Part shown: positions 1 through 14,221 of the stretch, piece after piece
Layout: every line of letters begins with the position of its first letter
Numbering within the stretch: position 1 is the stretch's first letter
Source: Dichotomocladium elegans
Taxonomy: Eukaryota > Mucoromycota > Mucoromycetes > Mucorales > Lichtheimiaceae
Reading direction: 5' to 3'
DNA: 64,000 nt
Assembly (NCBI GenBank): GCA_025716815.1
Contig: JAIXMN010000003.1
Location: forward strand, 1,922,001 to 1,986,000
The notes under the pieces: generated by a model
Databases searched by the model: none
Seen by the model: only the letters and a program-made list of their open reading frames with translations
Told to the model about the DNA's origin: nothing
Made by a program: the position numbers and the translations under genes

Positions 1-759
1 CGATAACAGGGCCGTAAAGTTCTTTTAGGGGTGATTGCGGGAGTCAGCCTTTGCGTTAGCAATTCACTTGTGATTTCTAATGCCTTCTGCTAAGCATTCT
101 TATTGGTATATTACTAACAAAGAAACCATGAACCGTTTTCTTGGAATATAACAAAGCGCATATAATGCTTAAATCTCTTCCCCTGCCAAATGGTTGCCAA
201 CGAAAAAATTCACCAGTAGTCTCTGCCTTCATCAAGCAACAAGTTGAGCAGCATATGACTTGGATCTATATCAAGCATATGTTACTGATGAGTAAAGTAC
301 CATCCCAGTACTTTCCAGTATAGTATTACACAATGAAGACCTTCCTGCGTTGGAACTCCCGCCTATCATCATCAATGAAGGAAAGCCTTTGTTTGTGGGG
401 TGTGAACATGATGACTGACAATGTTCCTATTAACAAAGCGCGTAAGGAAGCACAAAGAAACGCTGATCTGCTGCTGACGATAATGCGTTCTGACGCGTGC
501 AGTGATTTCGATGCTTCTCTTGATGTTATGATAACGACGACGTAGGCAGCAGCGGCAATGATGGCAAGGCACAATGCGATGTCGCGCAATTTTATAGACT
601 ACTCCACTGCTAAACTATATTCATATTCCGCGAATAAAGAAGCTCCACTGGCTGAATAGCCGAGAAAAAACCCATAGACAGGTTACGCCCCTCTCCCAGC
701 GTGACAGTTTTGAGTCAATCATCTTTATGGCCTGTATACAGAGGATGCATGCCATCCTT
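1..759. other. No supported gene
   Basis: Short overlapping frames run on both strands between about 140 and 590, but none resembles a family I recognise or joins into a spliced gene. It may be decayed repeat sequence. No tRNA or rRNA is visible. Confidence 0.5.
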
Positions 760-1130
760 TACCAAATGTCGCACAAAGACTTGTCAAATTCACTTTTTAC
801 GTCAGTTTTTTTTTTTTTTTTGTTTCGGGCCTGCCGATCCTTCTCATCTTGAATTGAACATTCGATTTTTTCATGTTGGGCAGGACCCTGCTGTTGCGGA
901 ACATGTGTTATGCTTATTGCACAGAATATCTGCGCCGTATATCCTCCCAAAGATATATTGCGTTTGTTACTATACATGTCTCTATGCGAAAGGATGCGAA
1001 CCTTCAAATGAAGGAGCCGCACTTCAAATGCAGCTACACGGTATACACTGACCAGGCGAAGGTCAGATTTTCAAGCAGATGCTCCATGAGATTTATGAAA
1101 AATAGATGCATCTTTGTCATTAAATAATAC
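760..1130 (+). pseudogene. Relic of Tc1/mariner-type transposase N-terminus
   Basis: In the plus frames near 890-1090 the translation keeps the order TEYL, RKDANLQMKE, YTVYTDQAKV. This matches the N-terminal part of the transposase relics at 23.7, 34.4 and 57.1 kb in this window (TEYL, RKDTYIRMKEAGIK, YTAYTDQGKV). A GTCGCA motif near 766 matches the motif repeated in the left ends of those elements. Frames are broken, the helix-turn-helix segment does not follow, and neither terminal inverted repeat could be placed. It is an old, truncated member of the same transposon family. Confidence 0.6.
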
Positions 1131-3750
1131 TAATAGGCAGGCATCCGCATCGCTCTGCTCGGCTGATGAGCCCCTATCGTTCTCTTCGGGTCATCACCGG
1201 GTAGCTTGCCCGATGGGATCTCCTCCTTCCAGACATCAAATGGAATCGCTAGTTAAATAACCCATTAAACGACACAATCAGTCTCTATTAGATACATACA
1301 CAATGGAATATAAAAGAAGTTGATAGAAGCTTTTAATAGATATAGATAGTTTATTCAAAAAAATAAGTAATAGCAGCGTACGGTATGTGGATGTGTAATA
1401 TATACGGATACGGCACTGTTTCGCGATTTATTTTGAATAACAAGATGCGTTGATTTCATAGTAAGATGAAACGCACCATAAGATGGCTCGAGAAAATGAA
1501 CTGCAACAGTTAAGTACCGAAGCAACAATAGTCATGCGATCATTCGACACAGCGTGGAGTGCTTGCAATCACAAAAGCCAACAACAAAAGCGGGCCTATG
1601 TGAATTCTATACTGTCAATGCATATGGATATCGGAATTGTCTCGTAAATCTAGAATTCTGTGGTGCACAGGTAAGCTACTCGCTCTCAATGGATCTTCAA
1701 ATAAACATATGATCCTATGGCATCTTATGGCCTTGGGACGACTCGCATGTTATCCTTGGTATCGATCATTATGCAGCATGGTATAACGGAAAGGCCAATG
1801 GGAGGTCCAGTTTTAGTCCGTGCAAGACAATAACAAGCTGGTGGAAAGCACAACATTGGCTTCACGGTCTCGCTTTGACGTCATAATAAACATGCCCTTG
1901 TAGACTTGGAGATATGTGCGGATCTGCTAAAGCGTCTACATTATAAATATCTTGGCGTGCAATGGCATGTTTGAATTCTGTGAAGATGTACGTAAAGTGA
2001 TACTTTCATGACCTTCGTGACGAATCCTTCGTCATACTTGATCATCTTCCGAGATCTGTTTTCGGCTGTTGAATGTTCAGAATCGCATTCACCGCTCGCC
2101 TGAGATATTGCATAAACCGAGTTTTTACGTTGCAATGGAGGCAGCAAATAGTCTCCTGCTCCGGTGCAGAATGACTTGCAGGGAGTTCGAACGTGGTTGT
2201 GGGTTATACTGAGCGACTCGTAGACAGTTAGCAATGCATTTGTGTACACGAAACCAGTCAACGATTAATATTCGCAGGAAGGCCAGAATGTAACTCGTAG
2301 TCTGGCTTGATTATCGTGCATTGACTAGATTTGAATAAAGGATGCACGGGTGGTGCATGTCTCAATCACAACCTCAAAGTTGCTCGCTGACATTGATGTA
2401 GAATCAGAAGTCAAACGCATACCAAATCCTGTAAGTTCTGAGATGGCAGGTTACCCAGTTCGACGCAGTCGAGAAAGGTTTAGGTTGATATAGCACAGGC
2501 GAAATTTGCCACTTCTTTTATTTGATCTATGTATGGTATATAAATATATATATTAATATACGTCACGATAGAAATGATTAAAAATGGCGTGGAAAGCCAC
2601 GGTTTTCTTGAATATTTGATACGGGTAAATGGTTAGCAGTCTCTCAGGACTCGATTGTTCATGAATGGAGACATCGATTAAATGAGAAATCAGAGGCGTA
2701 GTTTGTTCTGCTGGACGTCTGTTGTCCCTCAGACCGACGAGTAAAGAAACTCCAAGAGATACTCTGATTCGGACGAACTAGATCAACAATACGACGTTCA
2801 CCAAGGTAACCCATCAACTCGAGCTTCACTCACTCTAATCAAGTCAAAAACCAAATACGCCCAAATGGAGATGGTGCGCGAGCTTAGGCAACCTTGCTGT
2901 TTCTTTGGTCTGTGTTCCTCTTGCTCTTTCCTTCGACAAGTCTGCTGTTGCCCATGCCGTGGTTACTCCTATGGTACACCTGGATACTCTGGGATATACT
3001 AAAGCGGGTGTAGAGGGTTCTAATCTCTCTGTCGACAAACCCGATCCTAGGCGACATACTTTAATAGTCGCATAAACCGTCCTATTTTTTGGCCTAGCAT
3101 ACAGCATTTTATTTTTGGAAAATATAGTAGTTTTGTTTCAATTCTGCACTGACTGTGAAGACGCCGGATACCAAGCCTTCTCGCTGTAGTACCGGTCTTT
3201 CAAAGACATGATGACGGCTGCATTTTGCAGAACGAACATTTGAATCTCTTTGTTGCATTCGTGCCATGGGAGAGAAGGACCAAAAGAAGCCGTGCTTGCC
3301 TGCCATTTAATATAAAAAGAGCCTAAAGTGAGGGGGATGTTTTTATTTTAATCTGCTGTTTCTGATCCAGAAGAGCGGGAGGTCGAAGGGTAACACGCGC
3401 AGAGCGCAGAGTGACACAAAAGTGAGTGGCCCTTTAACTTTAACCCTCGGGTGATGTCAAAAGGACAACCTGACCGGGGTAACGCTGGAAATAAGGAATT
3501 TCTACGCTACAGAAAGTCATTCGGAATGGGCCTGCGCCGAATTCAGCCCCAAAATTCTTCCAGGGCTGCGCGAAAAGGTCAACCTCTTGATAATTAATGC
3601 TTGGATATTCTTAGTAGACGAAGACAAGGTCCCCCACCCTTCGATATATTTTTTTTCCTCCCCGACGCCCATCTCTCGTTTTTCTGTCTCCGCACCATTC
3701 TGTTCATATATTTTTCCCGGGCAGCGGGGAACAGCTGAAAATAGGTAAAA

Positions 3751-3772
3751 AGTTTTGAAGATCTTCAAAACT
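3751..3772. repeat. 22-bp perfect palindrome
   Basis: Bases 3751-3761 are the exact reverse complement of 3762-3772, centred on GATC with no spacer. It could be a dimeric protein-binding site or chance; no gene lies near enough to decide. Confidence 0.7.
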
Positions 3773-5957
3773 ATTTTAGCTCATCCAGCAAACTGGATGA
3801 ACATGGAGCGGGGGCGGGCCAAGATCTTCATTGCATACGAACAAAATGTTGCTCTGCATATACGTGTGAGGGAAACGCGTGATACAGATCATTTGCGTAT
3901 TTCGAAAAATGAAATATCAGAAGATCAAAAACTAAAAAAGGAGTACTTCATTAAGGTTTCTACCTCCCTCCCCCCATCATTTTCATCTGCTGGATCTATT
4001 TATATTTATCAAAACAAAGAGTTTAACCGAATGTGCAAGCCTGCCTAATCCATGACCTCTTTCTTTTTGGCTGTCAGTCCATAAAATCATAGGTCTTTGG
4101 TAAAAGAGGAACAAAGAACATACTGCACAATAGTGTAACATACGCATAAGCGTACAAATGAAATTTAGGTACGACGTGCGCACATGCGTGTGTATGTGAG
4201 CCATGCAGATGCAAAGCGATATAGGTGTGAACTGTGTGTGTCTCTGGAATGGAGCGGTTGCACTTCTTCGCGATTTAAGGTTGCATAAGCATAGTGTCAT
4301 GGTGTCAGTCTCCAGCTTATCATCACCTCTTCCATACCTTCTCTCTCCCACACACAAACTTCAACCCATCTTTCCTTTTACCGCCACCAACACTCGCCTC
4401 CCCCTCCAAAAAAAAGAATCCTCCTTCGCCGACCTCGGAGGCTGCTGCGTTCGTAAAACCACGCAGGCGCAGTACGAGACTAAGAGTGGATACAGAGATG
4501 GGCAAGCCACATCATAACCTACTATCGCCACACGGATAGACGAACAAAACCGCAGATCAGATTAAACTTTCGCATTTATTCTTTATATCTCACAGTTATC
4601 AAACCCTCTCGTGGGTATATACATATATTATATATACAGAACTACGTTAATCCTACCCGGGCCAGTCCGCAAATAATACGGGTGAGAGGGGATGCGCGAA
4701 TAGGGAAGGCGAACGTTATTAGTAAACATTCTTGGTTGCAATGATATCATATGATTAGCACTATTCAATTCCACCCTGTCAAACCGGATGCTTTCGTCGG
4801 GCCTGTGAAAACCTGTCTTCCAACCAGAGTTACCGTTTGCGTTCATGTAGAAAAAAGGATATGGTGATGCGGTCCTTCGACAGCTCATTGGACACGCGGT
4901 AGGAAGATGACAAAAGGTCAGGTAAAGTAGTCATTAAGACGTGGATGATATCATGGGAAAATGAGGCTCTTTGAGCCAGCAATGCTGATTGGACAGCCAA
5001 TTTATCGTAAAATATCGACCGGAAGGAGAGAGAGAGGGAGAGCGATGGTGCGCTGGATTTAAGCGGAGAAGAGAGGAGGAAAAGGATTTTTAACATTCAG
5101 AGGCCGCAATCGCTTCCGCCGTATACCCGTCGCAATATGTGCTCGGTTAGGTGCTTTTGTTTTAATTGCAAGCATGTAGACTGAGGCAGCAGATATATAG
5201 AGCAAAAGAAGCAAATCGTCCTGTTCGGGTGAATAATCTAGGTCTCCATATTATTTTTCAGAGTACAACGCAAGTTGCTTACACAGACTCACATGTGCAT
5301 AGGATAGCAATCTCTTCTCATTTATCAAGACTTCTCATGATCATAATATCTGCCAAACTATCGCCTTCCTCTTTTTTTCTGTATTTTTTCCCTCAAGCAG
5401 CCCGCTACTCATACCCAGAACAGTAAGAGATAATGCCGAGTGTGCGGGGATGAGCATGTAAAAGAAGGTTCGACGGTATATGTTTTCTGCCTTGTTATTC
5501 GGAGAGTTCTGTGCACCGAACACTAACGCCATATGGATGGGCGTCGATCTCTGTTTCCTTTTGAAGCAACCTTCCCCCCCAATGGATGCCAAGAAAAGCG
5601 AGTGAGACCTTCGAGGGATAATTAAATACTTCCAGAAGAACGGAGCTAGCCTCGAAAGGGGTTATCGGGGCGGGGGGCGCAAAACGCCTCAATCAACGAG
5701 AAAAGATTTGCCTGTGATCGACGACGCAGATCTTCTTGTCGTTTTCTTGCCACCCCATTGGGTTCTGGGTCATGTCTTGTGAGTCTAAGGCTACCGCACC
5801 ATGCTAAATCGAGTTGGTCCCATTCTATCCATATGCCACAGGACAGAATAAACATACACACTGCATATAATTTCCCTTCACGCGAAGCACTCATCGTGAA
5901 AAGAGGACACGTTTCAAAAAAATAAAAATAAAAAGAGAGAGCAACATAAATTCTGCG

Positions 5958-6019
5958 CTTTTCTCCTTCGCCCTTTTTCTACCTTTTCTCTCTCTCTTCT
6001 CTCTTTCTCTCTCGTTTGC
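5958..6019 (+). promoter_or_regulatory. CT-rich leader upstream of C2H2 gene
   Basis: A run of about 60 bases that is almost entirely C and T ends about 35 bp before the ATG at 6053. Such pyrimidine tracts are common just upstream of translation starts in filamentous fungi, and similar ones precede the myosin light chain and GATA genes here. No TATA box is obvious. Confidence 0.4.
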
Positions 6020-6052
6020 TTGCTTACTCTCTTTCGCTACTACATCTCGTCC

Positions 6053-7265
6053 ATGACTTCATCGCCAACATATTATTCGCAAGCTGTCTATCCAGCTACG
6101 ACTGATACGGCTGCTGCTGCTGCTGCTGCTGCTGCGGTAGGCTATCACCCCACCTCGCTTCCACCCTTGTCCCAACTTCTTATCCCATCCTCGACGACAG
6201 CAACAACCACAGCTTCTCATCCCCACCCTACCAACATCCTCTCGCATTCGCAGCAGTCTCTTTCTTCTAGACCAGCCGCCGAAAGCAATCCCGTCTATCC
6301 AGCAACTACGGTGATGTACCGTCAGACTTATTATGGATACGAGAATGACCCGGCCGCGGCCGCGGCTGCAGCCGCCATCCCGCTTCAATCCAACACGACA
6401 CCTGTGGTTCCATCCAATCTCGTGCAGGTCTTTCCAGCGGGGATCCATGCAACACCAGGACACCCCCTTGTTCCTTCCGCGAGTGGTACATCTACGAGGA
6501 ATAGCTTCAGCGGCGGCTTGCACCATCACCCTTCACAGCTACCGTCACCCCCGCCCTCTTGCACAGAAAGTCTGTCCCCTGCAGCTGTCATGGTCTCGGA
6601 CGACCAGCAGAACGCCCAAAAGGTGTTTTCTTTTGTGCCCATTCCGGGCGTTAACCACAAGAAACGTCCCCGACGCAAGTATCATGAAGTTGAGCGCCTT
6701 TACCATTGCAGCTATCCTGGATGTACCAAGGCCTATGGTACGCTCAACCACCTGAATGCCCATGTCTCGATGCAAAATCACGTTAGTAACTCCACCTCCC
6801 CACCCCTCCCCCACCCCAACTTCTCCCCGACCCCCAATTCCCGGGACCATCAATGTCATCATCGCCAAAAAAGAAATTCTCACACGCCTCCGCTGTTAGG
6901 GACCCAAACGACTCCCCACAGAGTTCAAAGAACTGCGAAAGCAATGGCGTAAACAAAAGCGCGAGCGTGAAGCCATCCGTCAACAGCATAACCAGCCGAA
7001 CCCAGTACCACACTCTTCCCCATCTCATGCTTCGGTAGCGGCAGCGGCGGCAGCGGCAGCGGCAGCGGCAGCAGTGTCTTACCCACCGCCGCCGCCACAT
7101 CATGCGACAGTGCCTAGTCAACCATCCCCACACACTTTCTTAACACATCACCACCAGGATCACCACCAAGCACCCTCTTACATGCCATGGCAAGCGCAAG
7201 GATACGTGGCGCCGCCGCCCTCGGATTATACTCAGCTATCTATCTCGGGTGCACATCCTTTTTAG
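6053..7265 (+). CDS. C2H2 zinc-finger transcription factor
   Basis: Two exons, 6053-6781 and 6900-7265, joined in frame across a 118-bp GTTAGT...TTAG intron; 364 residues. One C2H2 finger has C-x4-C-x12-H-x5-H spacing within CSYPGCTKAYGTLNHLNAH. The splice joins its last His to GPKRLPTEFKELRKQWR, a basic segment that follows the finger in a conserved fungal family with the core CTKAYGTLNHLNAH. That conservation fixes the splice site. The N-terminus has two polyalanine runs and Pro/Ser/Thr-rich sequence, and the C-terminus is Pro/His/Ala-rich, as expected for activation or repression regions. A TTG-initiated frame begins at 6020, but the first ATG is at 6053. It is a nuclear DNA-binding regulator; target genes are unknown. 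Confidence 0.85.
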
Positions 7266-8467
7266 AGGCGCTTGCCAAGAGACAGAAAGAAAACCTACCC
7301 ACTTTGCACGAGTTCGACATACGGTTATACGCGCCTCTGATTGACATTTCCTCCATCACCGAATGCGATGCGCGCACATCCTAATCATATCCTTCTTACC
7401 AGCAACACACTCTCTATGTATATAGCCTTATTGTCCCTTTGATGTCTGTCACTTGTCGCTCTTCCTGCTATTGTACCCTCTCAACGCCCTTCTCAATCTC
7501 ATGCACCCAAGAGGGAGAGAGATATATATTTTGTACATATATATTCCAACCATATGCCCTCTCCTCCTACCCTTAAGAATAACCTGTCGACCATATCCCT
7601 TGACGGGCAATGCACACTGCACATGCAAAACGCGCGCACGCACGCACGCACACCCACACACAAAAACACAACAATGAATACTCTTCTTTTTTTGTACTAG
7701 TGAACTTTATTGAATGTTTTTTTTTCAGATATTTCACTGAAATAGAATCGTCTGGGATCCGTGTGTGTGTGAGGTGTACAAACGCAAATGTTGCGTTAGA
7801 TTACCCCGTCTGGCTTAGTCTCTTGATTTTTTTTTTTTTGCTCTCAACACTCGGTTAAGGTTTTTTTTGGGCGCGCCGAAAACCCGTCTAGCTATACCAG
7901 TACTCCGAGTCACCAAGTCAAAAGCGAATGTTTTCTCCCCGGTGATGATCTAATGCGGCTGATCAAGTTTTTATATGAGATTCTGTAAAAAAAAAAAAGT
8001 TCTCGGATGCAAAAAAGGTTGTGTTCGCGGGACAATCACCGATATTTTTTTATATACAACAAACTACTAATTGCATCCTTTTGAGCGAATAAAATTGCCG
8101 TTTCTTTTTCACCAAAACATCTGTGATATGCCGTGAAGGAGGCAAGGCAGAATGCAAGGGTTCCGGGAGAGGGGAGAGGGGTGATGGAGAAGGTAAAGCA
8201 GCGGAGTGGTTGAACTTTTCCAGATAATCGACGCTAGGACAGATTCGGCAGGTAAACAATTTAGGGGCATCTTTTGGGCTGTGAAACATTAAATTCCCGC
8301 TTGCTTTCCTCCCTCCCGCCCTTTTTCCCCCTTCCCCTCGCGCACCTTCCTCCCTTCCCCCCCCCCAAACTCGCCCTCATAAAGTACGTCATAGAGACCC
8401 TGTTTTGCCGTGTATTCTTTTTGTCATGCAAGTCACTAACACAAATGTGCCTCATTAAAGGAAAGCA
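7266..8467. other. Convergent intergenic region
   Basis: Lies between the 3' ends of the C2H2 gene and csn5. It holds T-tracts, a short CA-rich stretch near 7630-7680 and AT-rich 3'-UTR-like sequence. I see no gene. Confidence 0.5.
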
Positions 8468-10046
<1,579 letters not shown>

Positions 10047-10538
10047 GGTTCGTATGCGTTAAGCTCAAAAGAAATGGGGGTAGAGGGAAGGGGAAAAGCT
10101 GCGTTTAGTTACTATTTCTCACTCACTCGCTCTGTTTCTTTTTTCCATCTGCACTGCGGCATATAATGTTGCCCGCCTGAGATAATTTTTGAGCTGGAAA
10201 CAGGCACACGCGTGTAAACCTTGGCTGGTGCAAGCCATTATATTTTCTGGGCACAGGGCGCCATCTATCTATGTACATGTACATACATATATGTATCCAT
10301 CTTTGATCGTTCACGTTACTGAGGAAAAGAGGCTGCAGCGACGAAGACTTTTTCGGCAGAGCCATACGCGTAGTGCGTAGCATCAGATGAGTACTGACTT
10401 TTTTTTTGGGTCTCAGCCCAGACTTTTTGGACTTCGCCCCACAAGGGCTTTTGTTCCTGAACCCCCGCCCACCTTTCTCTTTCTTTTTTTTTTTTTCTCT
10501 TTTAACAAGTACAAAAATACACGCACATCTGACTCACC
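10047..10538. promoter_or_regulatory. Shared divergent promoter csn5 / myosin light chain
   Basis: This 492-bp interval separates the starts of two divergent genes. The side next to the light-chain gene has a strong CT tract (about 10465-10505), followed by ACC before the ATG. No further element can be assigned by eye. Confidence 0.5.
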
Positions 10539-11006
10539 ATGGCCCCAGCAAATCAGCCAACACAAGAACAACTTGATGAGTGGAAGGAGGCGTTCTCTCT
10601 TTACGATAAAAAGGGCAACTCGACAGTGTCATCTGCCAATCTCGGTGATCTTCTGCGGGGCCTGGGCCAGAACCCCACTCAGGCAGAGGTGCGCGAGCTC
10701 GTCAAGTCCGTGGGCGGATCGGACCGCCAGGAGATTGATATCGACTTTGGCACGTTCCTGACCATCCTGACCCGTCCGGACGGCTTCAAGCCTGCCGGCT
10801 CGTCCCAAGAATTTATCCAGGGCTTCCAGGTCTTCGATAAGGAGGGCGACGGCTACATCTCGGCGAGCGAGCTCCGCTACGTCCTGACGAATCTTGGTGA
10901 GAAGCTCTCTGACGAAGAGGTAGACGAGCTCCTGAAGGAAGTCGAAGTGGGCAAGGATGGTCGCATCAACTACGTCGACTTTGTCACCCTGATTCTGTCC
11001 AACTAA
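10539..11006 (+). CDS. mlc1: Myosin essential light chain (Cdc4/Mlc1 type)
   Basis: A 155-residue intronless EF-hand protein. It matches the fission-yeast Cdc4 and budding-yeast Mlc1 group in architecture: FSLYDKKG near residue 20, [12 protein letters not shown] (36-47), [19 protein letters not shown] (97-114) and a final hand ending FVTLILSN. Only the third loop (Asp100 to Glu111) looks like a canonical calcium loop. The first and fourth lack key acidic residues, which fits light chains that work mainly by binding IQ motifs of myosin II and V heavy chains. In yeasts this protein is essential for the cytokinetic ring and vesicle transport. The alternative, calmodulin, is unlikely because calmodulin keeps all or most loops. 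A CT-rich 3' UTR follows at 11045-11095. Confidence 0.9.
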   Translation: MAPANQPTQEQLDEWKEAFSLYDKKGNSTVSSANLGDLLRGLGQNPTQAEVRELVKSVGGSDRQEIDIDFGTFLTILTRPDGFKPAGSSQEFIQGFQVFDKEGDGYISASELRYVLTNLGEKLSDEEVDELLKEVEVGKDGRINYVDFVTLILSN

Positions 11007-11311
11007 AAAGAACCCATCTTATATACTATTATTACTGTCCTTCGTTTTTTTCTCTCTCCCTCTCTCTCCCTCTCCCTCGTTTTTTTTTTCTTTTCCGCTA
11101 TTGATCTCCCCTAAGGAATAAAATCAAATCCTTTGACGCGTCATGCAGCATAGATCGACGGAGGTTGCTGGTTTCTTGATGGTATTAAGAATGTTCTTTG
11201 TACAGCTTCTCGTAAAGTGTGGATTAAAAAGTTATGGAAAGAGTAAGAGTAATGTTACAATATCGAGATAGGGGGCTTTCTCTCTCTATACCCGTGCGCG
11301 CAAGTAGTTCT

Positions 11312-11847
11312 TCAGACCGCGTACCACGTAATAGGACCAACACCCTTGTTCATGTCGCCGATGACTTCCTTAAATACCTTAGGCGTAAGGTCCTAAAGCG
11401 GCGAGCGAGCAAGAGTGAGTTACATTGTGTCTGCCAGTTACAACGATTCCTTTATGCGACAGATCAGCAAATACGTACGAGGTCACCGAACCCGCAGCCT
11501 GGGCAGGCATCATTGATGGTGACAACGACCGCGCCTTTTTCGCCCTCGACCTTTATTTTTTTGCCGCACCATGGACTCTTGCGATTCATCTCGCCGTATT
11601 GTTCGTGGTTCAAGGCCGCGATGAGCGAGTTGCTATCTTCCTTTGGTCCGCAGGAGCCATAAGGGCCGCCCTCATTTACCGGCACAAACCATGTTCCGGT
11701 CCCGTGATAGGATTTACTCCCGCCTTCCTTCCGTCGTTCCAGAGTGACCGGAAGGCTAGCGACTGTGGCAATAAACATCCCTAGGGCGGAAATCAATGCA
11801 AGCAGCATCGATGATGGTGCTGGGGTGAGCTTGTGGCGGGCTGGCAT
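11312..11847 (-). CDS. Secreted double-psi beta-barrel (RlpA/barwin-like) protein
   Basis: Two exons, 11847-11479 and 11392-11312, joined in phase 0 across an 86-bp intron; 149 residues. From the Met at 11847 the N-terminus reads as a signal peptide with a hydrophobic run (MLLALISALGMFIATVASL) and a likely cleavage before PVTLERR. The mature domain has the double-psi beta-barrel pattern: GTGTWF, GPYGSCGP, LNHEQYG, WCGKKIKV, then DACPGCGFGDLDLTP and a C-terminal GPITWYAV. The conserved Cys pairs support disulfides. Fungal proteins of this fold (expansin-like, cerato-platanin relatives, RlpA-like) bind cell-wall polysaccharide or inhibit proteases; the exact role is unknown. An upstream Met at 11949 is in frame, but its Ser-Leu run is only translated GA microsatellite. 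Confidence 0.86.
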
Positions 11848-11866
11848 GTATGTTAATAAGAAAAAA

Positions 11867-11868
<2 letters not shown>

Positions 11869-11902
<34 letters not shown>
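11869..11902. repeat. (GA)n microsatellite
   Basis: About 17 uninterrupted GA units just upstream of the double-psi beta-barrel gene, within its probable 5' UTR (CT on the transcribed strand). Confidence 0.95.
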
Positions 11903-11905
<3 letters not shown>

Positions 11906-13096
11906 CAACCCGCCTCAAAGGCCTCCCAATCGGGTTTTATAAGCAACATCCGGGATACCTTGCCGCGACAAGCAGCCAGCTAGGTGTATTAATGGAACCA
12001 GCCGAACCCCGTCCCTTCTCTTTACACCCCTCTTCCCCCACCCCCACCCCCTGGAAGCACATTGCAGCCGCTCCGCCTTGCCTCTCTCGCCTTCCTCCTC
12101 ACCCCTGCCTGTTTCATTTCTTTCACCTAAGGCCCTTTAGGTTGAAAGCGGGGTCCTGCTCTATTACTGCTGCTTGGGAACGTATCGACATGCATATCTA
12201 GCGAAAAGAAGATATTCATGTTTTCTTCTCTCTTTCTCTTTTCTCGTTTCTTTAAATACGCTTGGATTTTGCTTTCTGCGCGGATCACAGTCATTTGACT
12301 ACCCTCCAGTATCATTGCGCGCATCCCCCTTGAATGATGGCTGCAAGTCCACCGTGATATATGCTTGTTGAAACCCATAAATTCCACAAAAGGAGTGCGA
12401 GAGAAGTATAGAAACGCAAGGCCAATGGATACACACGGCTGTTCATCGTGAATAGGAATGGTTGAGTGTCTTTTTTTTTTAAATAAAAAAAAACGATGAT
12501 TGCGAGCGACTGTAAATAAAGCTGCGGTCAGAAAATAGGAAGAAGTCGATCTCTTTTTCGCTGAAGAGAACTGGGGATATTCGTAATCTCTTTCCCCTCT
12601 CCCTTCGTTGGCTGAGAGCTGCTGTGGCTGCGAGCACAGGCGACTTACAGAGCATACACACACACCAGATATGGTAGACTTATTCAAAAGCACGCACTGA
12701 TCATCACATGTCTTCTATCTAAACACTGCTCGCGTCCACCCGCACTCCTCAATCTGCTTTTGAAGAACCCGTAACAAAATGCCCTCTGACCGAGGCGGGT
12801 GGGAGGGAAGGTGGCATTTTATATAGCTTTCGTCGATGGTTCGGCAAGCCGTCGCCCTGGTAGGCTGGTCGCACCATGTTGATGGACAGTATCTTTCTTT
12901 GCTTCCTGCCGCATACAGCTATTTTCGTACTTACATACCACTCCTTCACAACATGCCATTCTGGTTTGTCGTAGCATTGACAAACACGTACACATACACG
13001 CATGCACACGCACAGTATCGTACATATCGCTGATGGTTTCTCCTGTTGAGATGCTATCCTGCTGTACATACAGGTAACGGTTTACACCTGTGTGGG

Positions 13097-13124
<28 letters not shown>
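13097..13124. repeat. (GA)14 microsatellite
   Basis: Uninterrupted dinucleotide run in an intergenic region. Confidence 0.95.
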
Positions 13125-13128
<4 letters not shown>

Positions 13129-13417
13129 AGAAGGGATCATCGGAATTAGTGTTATTGTACGAAACACATATACACACACCGGTCGTGCGCATTGCGTATT
13201 GAGATGGTACTCGAAAACAACATGGATGGTTGGTACATATCTGAGACGACCTGGCTCCAGTACATGATGCGGCCATGAAACACAGCCAACAATAGCACAC
13301 GATGGAAATCTCTTTTTCAATTTCTTGCATATAGTAATATGGTTAGCGTTTCCTGTTTGGAAAAAGGGCTAAGCGATGCATATCCGTGGCAAAAGGGCGG
13401 GGACGGGGTTCTGTACG

Positions 13418-13454
13418 TAGTAGTAGTAGTAGTAGTAGAAGAAGAAGAAGAAGC
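13418..13454. repeat. (TAG)n(AAG)n compound microsatellite
   Basis: About seven TAG units run directly into about five AAG units, roughly 100 bp upstream of the sus1 start. Confidence 0.9.
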
Positions 13455-13557
13455 AGTGGAGCAGCGGGAATTTGTGTGTGGGTGTGGTGAGTACGTGCGC
13501 AATTTAATTTTCGCCCTATCGCCTACCTCCGACCTCTCTCAAACACTCTCTCCACCA

Positions 13558-14078
13558 ATGTCTGAATCAGAACGCATGCGCATCGCACTCAATCGCCATT
13601 TTGTCGACTCGGGTGAAAAAGAAAGGTTTGTTCCCTTCAACATTGATTTTCAAGTTTGCGGATCTAGCTTAAACTTAGAACCCTTTTAATCGAGATTACT
13701 CGGCATACTTCGAGCGCGCCTGATCGAGCTAGGTTGGAATGACGAGCTTTACAGTCACTGCCGAGGTAAGCTGTGCTTTTTTATTTCATTTTATTATTAT
13801 CTAGTTAGTACTCTGTGCTGGAATGAGCTTATTGAATGCGTGGTTTTGATTGATTCGGATCAACAGAAACCGTTGAGAACCGTAGGCTGGAGAATATCAC
13901 CATGGATGAGCTGGTCAAGGAGGCTGCTGATTTTGGGAGGCGTAAGCGGATGACCCGTCCTTTTTTTATTTTCGCTAAACGCTGTATTTTTTATGCTGAT
14001 TTAGAAAAAGTACCAGAGAACACAAAAAAGGAACTACTCGCTCATATCAAAAAGTACTTGGACACAACCTTCGAATGA
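13558..14078 (+). CDS. sus1: Sus1/ENY2, SAGA DUB-module and TREX-2 subunit
   Basis: Four exons, 13558-13625, 13695-13765, 13867-13941 and 14005-14078, join in frame to give 95 residues, the normal size (yeast Sus1 has 96). Diagnostic stretches are MRIALNRHFVDSGEKER, LLGILRARLIELGWND and FGRQKVPENTKKELLAHIKK; the last is the conserved C-terminal helix. Sus1/ENY2 sits in the deubiquitinating module of SAGA and in TREX-2, linking transcription with mRNA export at the nuclear pore. The gene is very intron-rich for its size: 69, 101 and 63 bp of intron in a 521-bp locus. sus1 is unusually intron-rich in yeasts too. The first exon has the only suitable ATG. Confidence 0.94.
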
Positions 14079-14221
14079 ACTCGCGTTATTATGCATTTTG
14101 ACATATATATATATATATATGTATATCCCCCATATCATGTTGCATTTTTCCACCCGAATAATACACATTTTATATTTGACCTACGTATACATACTCCACG
14201 CAAGTTTAGGCATCTATTATA

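Larger units (their letters stand above)
1131..6052. other. About 4.9 kb without a supported gene
   Basis: I could not assemble any spliced gene or recognised domain here. The longest minus frames (1941-2261, 2844-3107, 5646-5894) show no family motifs. The sequence is AT-rich with short low-complexity tracts. The last few hundred bases are the likely promoter and leader of the C2H2 gene that follows. A perfect 22-bp palindrome lies at 3751-3772. Confidence 0.45.
11950..13557. other. Intergenic region with microsatellites
   Basis: Contains pyrimidine-rich patches (12015-12120), a (GA)14 run at 13097-13124 and a mixed TAG/AAG trinucleotide run at 13418-13454 that creates Val-run and Glu-run frames. 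I find no gene. Its last part is the sus1 promoter. Confidence 0.5.

Noticed and set aside
1164..1200. CTGATGAG resembling a hammerhead ribozyme core
   Set aside because: No matching GAAA box and no stems in the right positions follow.
2844..3107. 87-residue minus-strand frame as a gene
   Set aside because: No domain, no splice support and no neighbour context.
11848..11949. N-terminal extension with a Ser-Leu run on the double-psi beta-barrel protein
   Set aside because: It is the translated GA microsatellite; the signal peptide starts at the next Met (11847).
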